Below are positions 61,564 to 64,000 of a DNA stretch of 64,000 nucleotides, piece after piece. The position numbers were made by a program, and so were the translations under genes. Below the pieces are notes generated by a model. The model worked only from the letters and a program-made list of their open reading frames with translations. It ran no database searches and was not told the DNA's origin. Numbering within the stretch: position 1 is the first letter of the stretch; each line of letters opens with the position of its first letter. Source of the stretch: Rebecca billardiae RCC1528 (Eukaryota; Haptophyta). The stretch covers positions 310,001 through 374,000 of the forward strand of contig OZ251222.1 in NCBI GenBank assembly GCA_965240325.2, in the 5' to 3' direction.

Positions 61564-62746
61564 GGTGACGCTGGTGTGCTAAAGGCGGTGGAAGTGCGCG
61601 CGCCGCCGGTGGCTGTGCCCACCCTGCGCGTGCTCTTGAGGAACCACGTAAGCCACGCGGCGCGGTCCGGACGATGGCCGCCAAACCAAACCGGACTCGC
61701 ATTTTTTATTTGGGCCTTGGGGGAGTGAGCTATTGTCAAGTCTGAGTCGGCAGAAAGGCGGACGGAGCGCACCACGTGAATTAACGTGCGACTCGTGCGA
61801 CAGGTGCCTGGTGACGTCTCGCCGTATGGCCACTTGTGGGCCAACAGGCCAGTGCACGGCGCGGTTGGCTCGCTCGCATTGCGTCTGCGGCGCCTGGCCG
61901 GCACCAGGACGCGTTCGTAATATTCGTATAGTTTACCGCGGATCGTGTCGGACGTCACAGCCGATTGATGCGCGTCAGCCAGGTTAGCCAGCACGAGCAC
62001 AGCCAGGGGAAGCTATGCGGGAACCAAGTCGTGCTGCACAGGTGACGCCACACCGCACGCGAGGACTCGCCGGCTGCGGGCTGGTCACTCCGTCACTCGC
62101 ATGGGCCACACCTCCGACCTCGACTGTCTCCTATGCTGGAAGCAGAGATCGTCGTCTAGAAGGTGAGGGAACCTTGCGGGATGGTCACGGCGCTGGATGG
62201 ACAGAGGGAGCGCTGCTGAGTGCTGGCGAGGACATCGTTTGCGCAGCACGGCCGGACGGCCGTGCTGCGCAAACCCCGCCGGCGCTAGTCTGTCGCACCC
62301 CTTTTGTTCCGAGTCGCTGAGACCGCGCCGATCGTCAGATAGTTTTGAATTTCTGTTCCGCCAGTGGGACCAGCCCACTGTAGTACGTGCCCAACTGTGT
62401 CCATGTTGGAGAATATGTAGTCAATCACAGAGCGATCCGCCCCACTGTAACGCCGGTCTGTGGCCGATTGGGAGTACTGACGTGCTCCTGCGTCTGAGGT
62501 CATGGGTTCAAACTGTCAGTTTCCAGGCGGTCTCTCTTCGGATAGCGTGCGATGAAGGATGGCGCGGCAACCTGCCACCGTGAGCCTTACGCACGTTACT
62601 AAAACAAATAAACTGTACTACGGGCATGAGATCGTCATCGCGCGCTCAAGCCATTCGATCGCGGTTCAGGCTATGCTCTGCCACCAGCGCCGACTTCGTG
62701 TCGACGATCGGGCATTGCCGACGACGAACGAGTGCCGGCGCAAACG
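61564..62746. other. Intergenic region between eL14 and the LRR-like gene
   Basis: About 1.2 kb, the shared upstream region of two divergent genes. It contains a perfect 38 bp hairpin (62237-62274). No tRNA or further gene was seen. Confidence 0.5.
62237..62274. repeat. Perfect 18 bp inverted repeat with 2 nt loop
   Basis: GTTTGCGCAGCACGGCCG, two bases (GA), then its exact reverse complement CGGCCGTGCTGCGCAAAC. The right arm is followed by CCCCGCC. Such a long perfect palindrome could extrude as a cruciform or fold as RNA. Confidence 0.9.
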
Positions 62747-63685
62747 ATGCAGGCCGATTTGAGTGGCGGCGCTGGCGGCCGTAGCAGCAGCGCCGCGCGG
62801 CAGCGCGGCGAGGCGGGCGCGGCGCCACGCCGGTACCTGCCTCACGCGCTCTCGAGCCACCGCGTCTCCGCGCGCGATCGGGCGCACGGCAAGGCGCCGC
62901 TGCGCCCGACGCCGCTTGCGAGCGACATGCCTGACGGCCTGCCGTTCGCCGAGGACAGCCGCCGGCGGCTGCGGCGCATGCAGAACATGCACGTGCTGTA
63001 CCGCTCGGCGGAGCGGCGTGAGTGCCTGCAGCCGCTCACGAATGACCTCCTCCTCACACGCGACCGAGACGCCGCGTCCGACGACGCCCAACTCAACAAG
63101 CTCGCCGCGCTCTCGCTCGCGCTCGACGCGGCTGAGGTGACGCCTGAGGATGCGTTCGAGGTCGTGCTCTCGCTCCGCCCGTTCTCGCGCTCGCCCAACG
63201 CGTGGGTGGAGATGCAAGCGCGGCTCGCCGCGCGCCCAGACCTCTCCACCTCGATCTTCGACCTGCTCTGGTTCGCCCGCGCCCAGGAGGAGTTCGACGC
63301 TCCAGACTTCACGGCGCACGAGGGCGCGTGGGGCCGTGTGTACGCAGAGCTGCTGCTGCGCCGCTACCTGCTCGACGGCGCGGGCGAGGTGGACGCGGTG
63401 CAGCGGCTGTCACACTGCCACGAGCTCATCCGCGAGGCGATCACCTCGATCTCGGTCTCCGGCGCGCCGGTCACCACCGAGCAGGTCCGCCGGCTCGCGT
63501 GGCTCTGCCCCAACCTCGTCGAGCTCGACGTGAGCGCGACGCCGGTCGGCGAGGCGGCGATCGCGCACGTGATGAAGGCGTGCCGGCGGCTCGAGCGCAT
63601 CAACATCGCGGAGACGCGCTTGCAGGGCGACACGGTGAGCGCGCTGCTGAGCACTTACGGGCCGCAACTCGAGCTCATAGTCTGA
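62747..63685 (+). CDS. Unrecognised protein with LRR-like C-terminus
   Basis: A 312-residue frame from the ATG at 62747. Residues 1-60 are basic and low-complexity. The middle is helical and acidic (LNKLAALSLALDAAEVTPEDAFEVVLSL). The C-terminal 60 residues (LAWLCPNLVELDVSATPVGEAAIAHVMKACRRLERINIAETRL) contain two leucine-rich repeats of the F-box/AMN1 type. ATG 62915 (MPDGLPF) is an alternative start. The function is unknown. Confidence 0.65.
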   Translation: MQADLSGGAGGRSSSAARQRGEAGAAPRRYLPHALSSHRVSARDRAHGKAPLRPTPLASDMPDGLPFAEDSRRRLRRMQNMHVLYRSAERRECLQPLTNDLLLTRDRDAASDDAQLNKLAALSLALDAAEVTPEDAFEVVLSLRPFSRSPNAWVEMQARLAARPDLSTSIFDLLWFARAQEEFDAPDFTAHEGAWGRVYAELLLRRYLLDGAGEVDAVQRLSHCHELIREAITSISVSGAPVTTEQVRRLAWLCPNLVELDVSATPVGEAAIAHVMKACRRLERINIAETRLQGDTVSALLSTYGPQLELIV

Positions 63686-63794
63686 GTAGTAGTACCGTGT
63701 TGTTTCGTGGCCGTGGTCGCCCGTGGTGGATTTATTTGATTTGGAGGCAAAACTGAAAACTCAAATAAAGTAGGAACTAATTGTCAGTACAACG

Positions 63795-64000
63795 ATGGCG
63801 GACGTCGACGAGGCCGACGAGTTCACGCCTCTCACAGGCCGTGCTGACGCCCATTCACGACGAAAGCAGCGCGGCATCGGGCGGTGGGCTATCGGCACAT
63901 GCGGGGTCTTGTCCCTGACCGCCGCGCTCCTGGCCATCGTCGATCCCTGGGCCACCGTGTGGCGCGCGGGCGGCCGTGCGGTGCGGGAGGCGGTCACGCC
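63795..64000 (+). CDS. 5' end of a predicted single-pass membrane protein (partial)
   Basis: ATG at 63795 opens 68 codons plus two bases to the window edge. Residues 1-30 are acidic then basic, ending RRKQRGIGRW. A hydrophobic stretch AIGTCGVLSLTAALLAIVDPW (about 31-51) follows, suggesting a type II signal anchor. The rest lies outside the window. It is 109 bp downstream of the previous gene on the same strand. Confidence 0.5.
   Translation, partial: MADVDEADEFTPLTGRADAHSRRKQRGIGRWAIGTCGVLSLTAALLAIVDPWATVWRAGGRAVREAVT

Overview
This window is nuclear DNA from a unicellular eukaryote with a very GC-rich genome. The evidence is spliceosomal-type introns (mostly about 80-220 bp, GT-AG, typically GTGCGC at the 5' end and GCGCAG at the 3' end), eukaryote-only gene families (V-ATPase subunit A, eL14, TM9SF, WDR55, ZNF598/Hel2, TBC, bestrophin, a two-pore-type channel), and long Ala-, Gly- and Pro/Gln-rich tracts. 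A CHASE-domain hybrid histidine kinase and a TilS-type PP-loop enzyme suggest an alga or other plastid-related protist. A haptophyte is my best guess and a pelagophyte or similar GC-rich alga is possible; this is inference, because no marker rRNA is present.

Layout, left to right: a Cys-poor membrane protein cut by the left edge (1-2022, minus); the CHASE hybrid histidine kinase (minus, 5 exons) head-to-head with a ZNF598/Hel2 E3 ligase; tRNA-Cys(GCA) (minus); a GT8-like glycosyltransferase head-to-head with a dual-specificity phosphatase; a microsatellite-rich gap; a DDT-domain chromatin protein head-to-head with an MSS51-like protein; a small membrane ORF head-to-head with acetoacetyl-CoA synthetase; an RRM-like/zinc-knuckle regulator; a TIR transposon with strong CpG depletion (23151-23936); WDR55 head-to-head with a TBC Rab-GAP; a cysteine-rich three-repeat secreted protein; TM9SF head-to-head with bestrophin; a DUF924-TilS fusion head-to-head with a large unrecognised protist protein; a second TIR element (40358-40988) ending 33 bp before a two-pore-like cation channel; an alpha/beta hydrolase; a PH-domain CaMKK-like kinase; a Dispatched/Patched-type RND protein; a roughly 7 kb gene-poor island (51272-58288) with a perfect 456 bp tandem duplication; V-ATPase subunit A; ribosomal protein eL14; an LRR-like protein; and the 5' end of a membrane protein cut by the right edge.

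The genes are not one pathway. Themes are membrane transport and endomembrane function (V-ATPase, TPC-like channel, bestrophin, TM9SF, RND protein, Rab-GAP), signalling (hybrid kinase, PH kinase, DUSP) and translation (eL14, tRNA-Cys, ZNF598, WDR55 for ribosome biogenesis, TilS for tRNA decoding). The strongest architectural signal is how many neighbours are divergent pairs separated by only 40-324 bp, implying shared promoters.

Exon joins were placed by eye using reading frame, splice consensus and family continuity; none is backed by transcript data. All homology calls come from recognising motifs, not from a database search.
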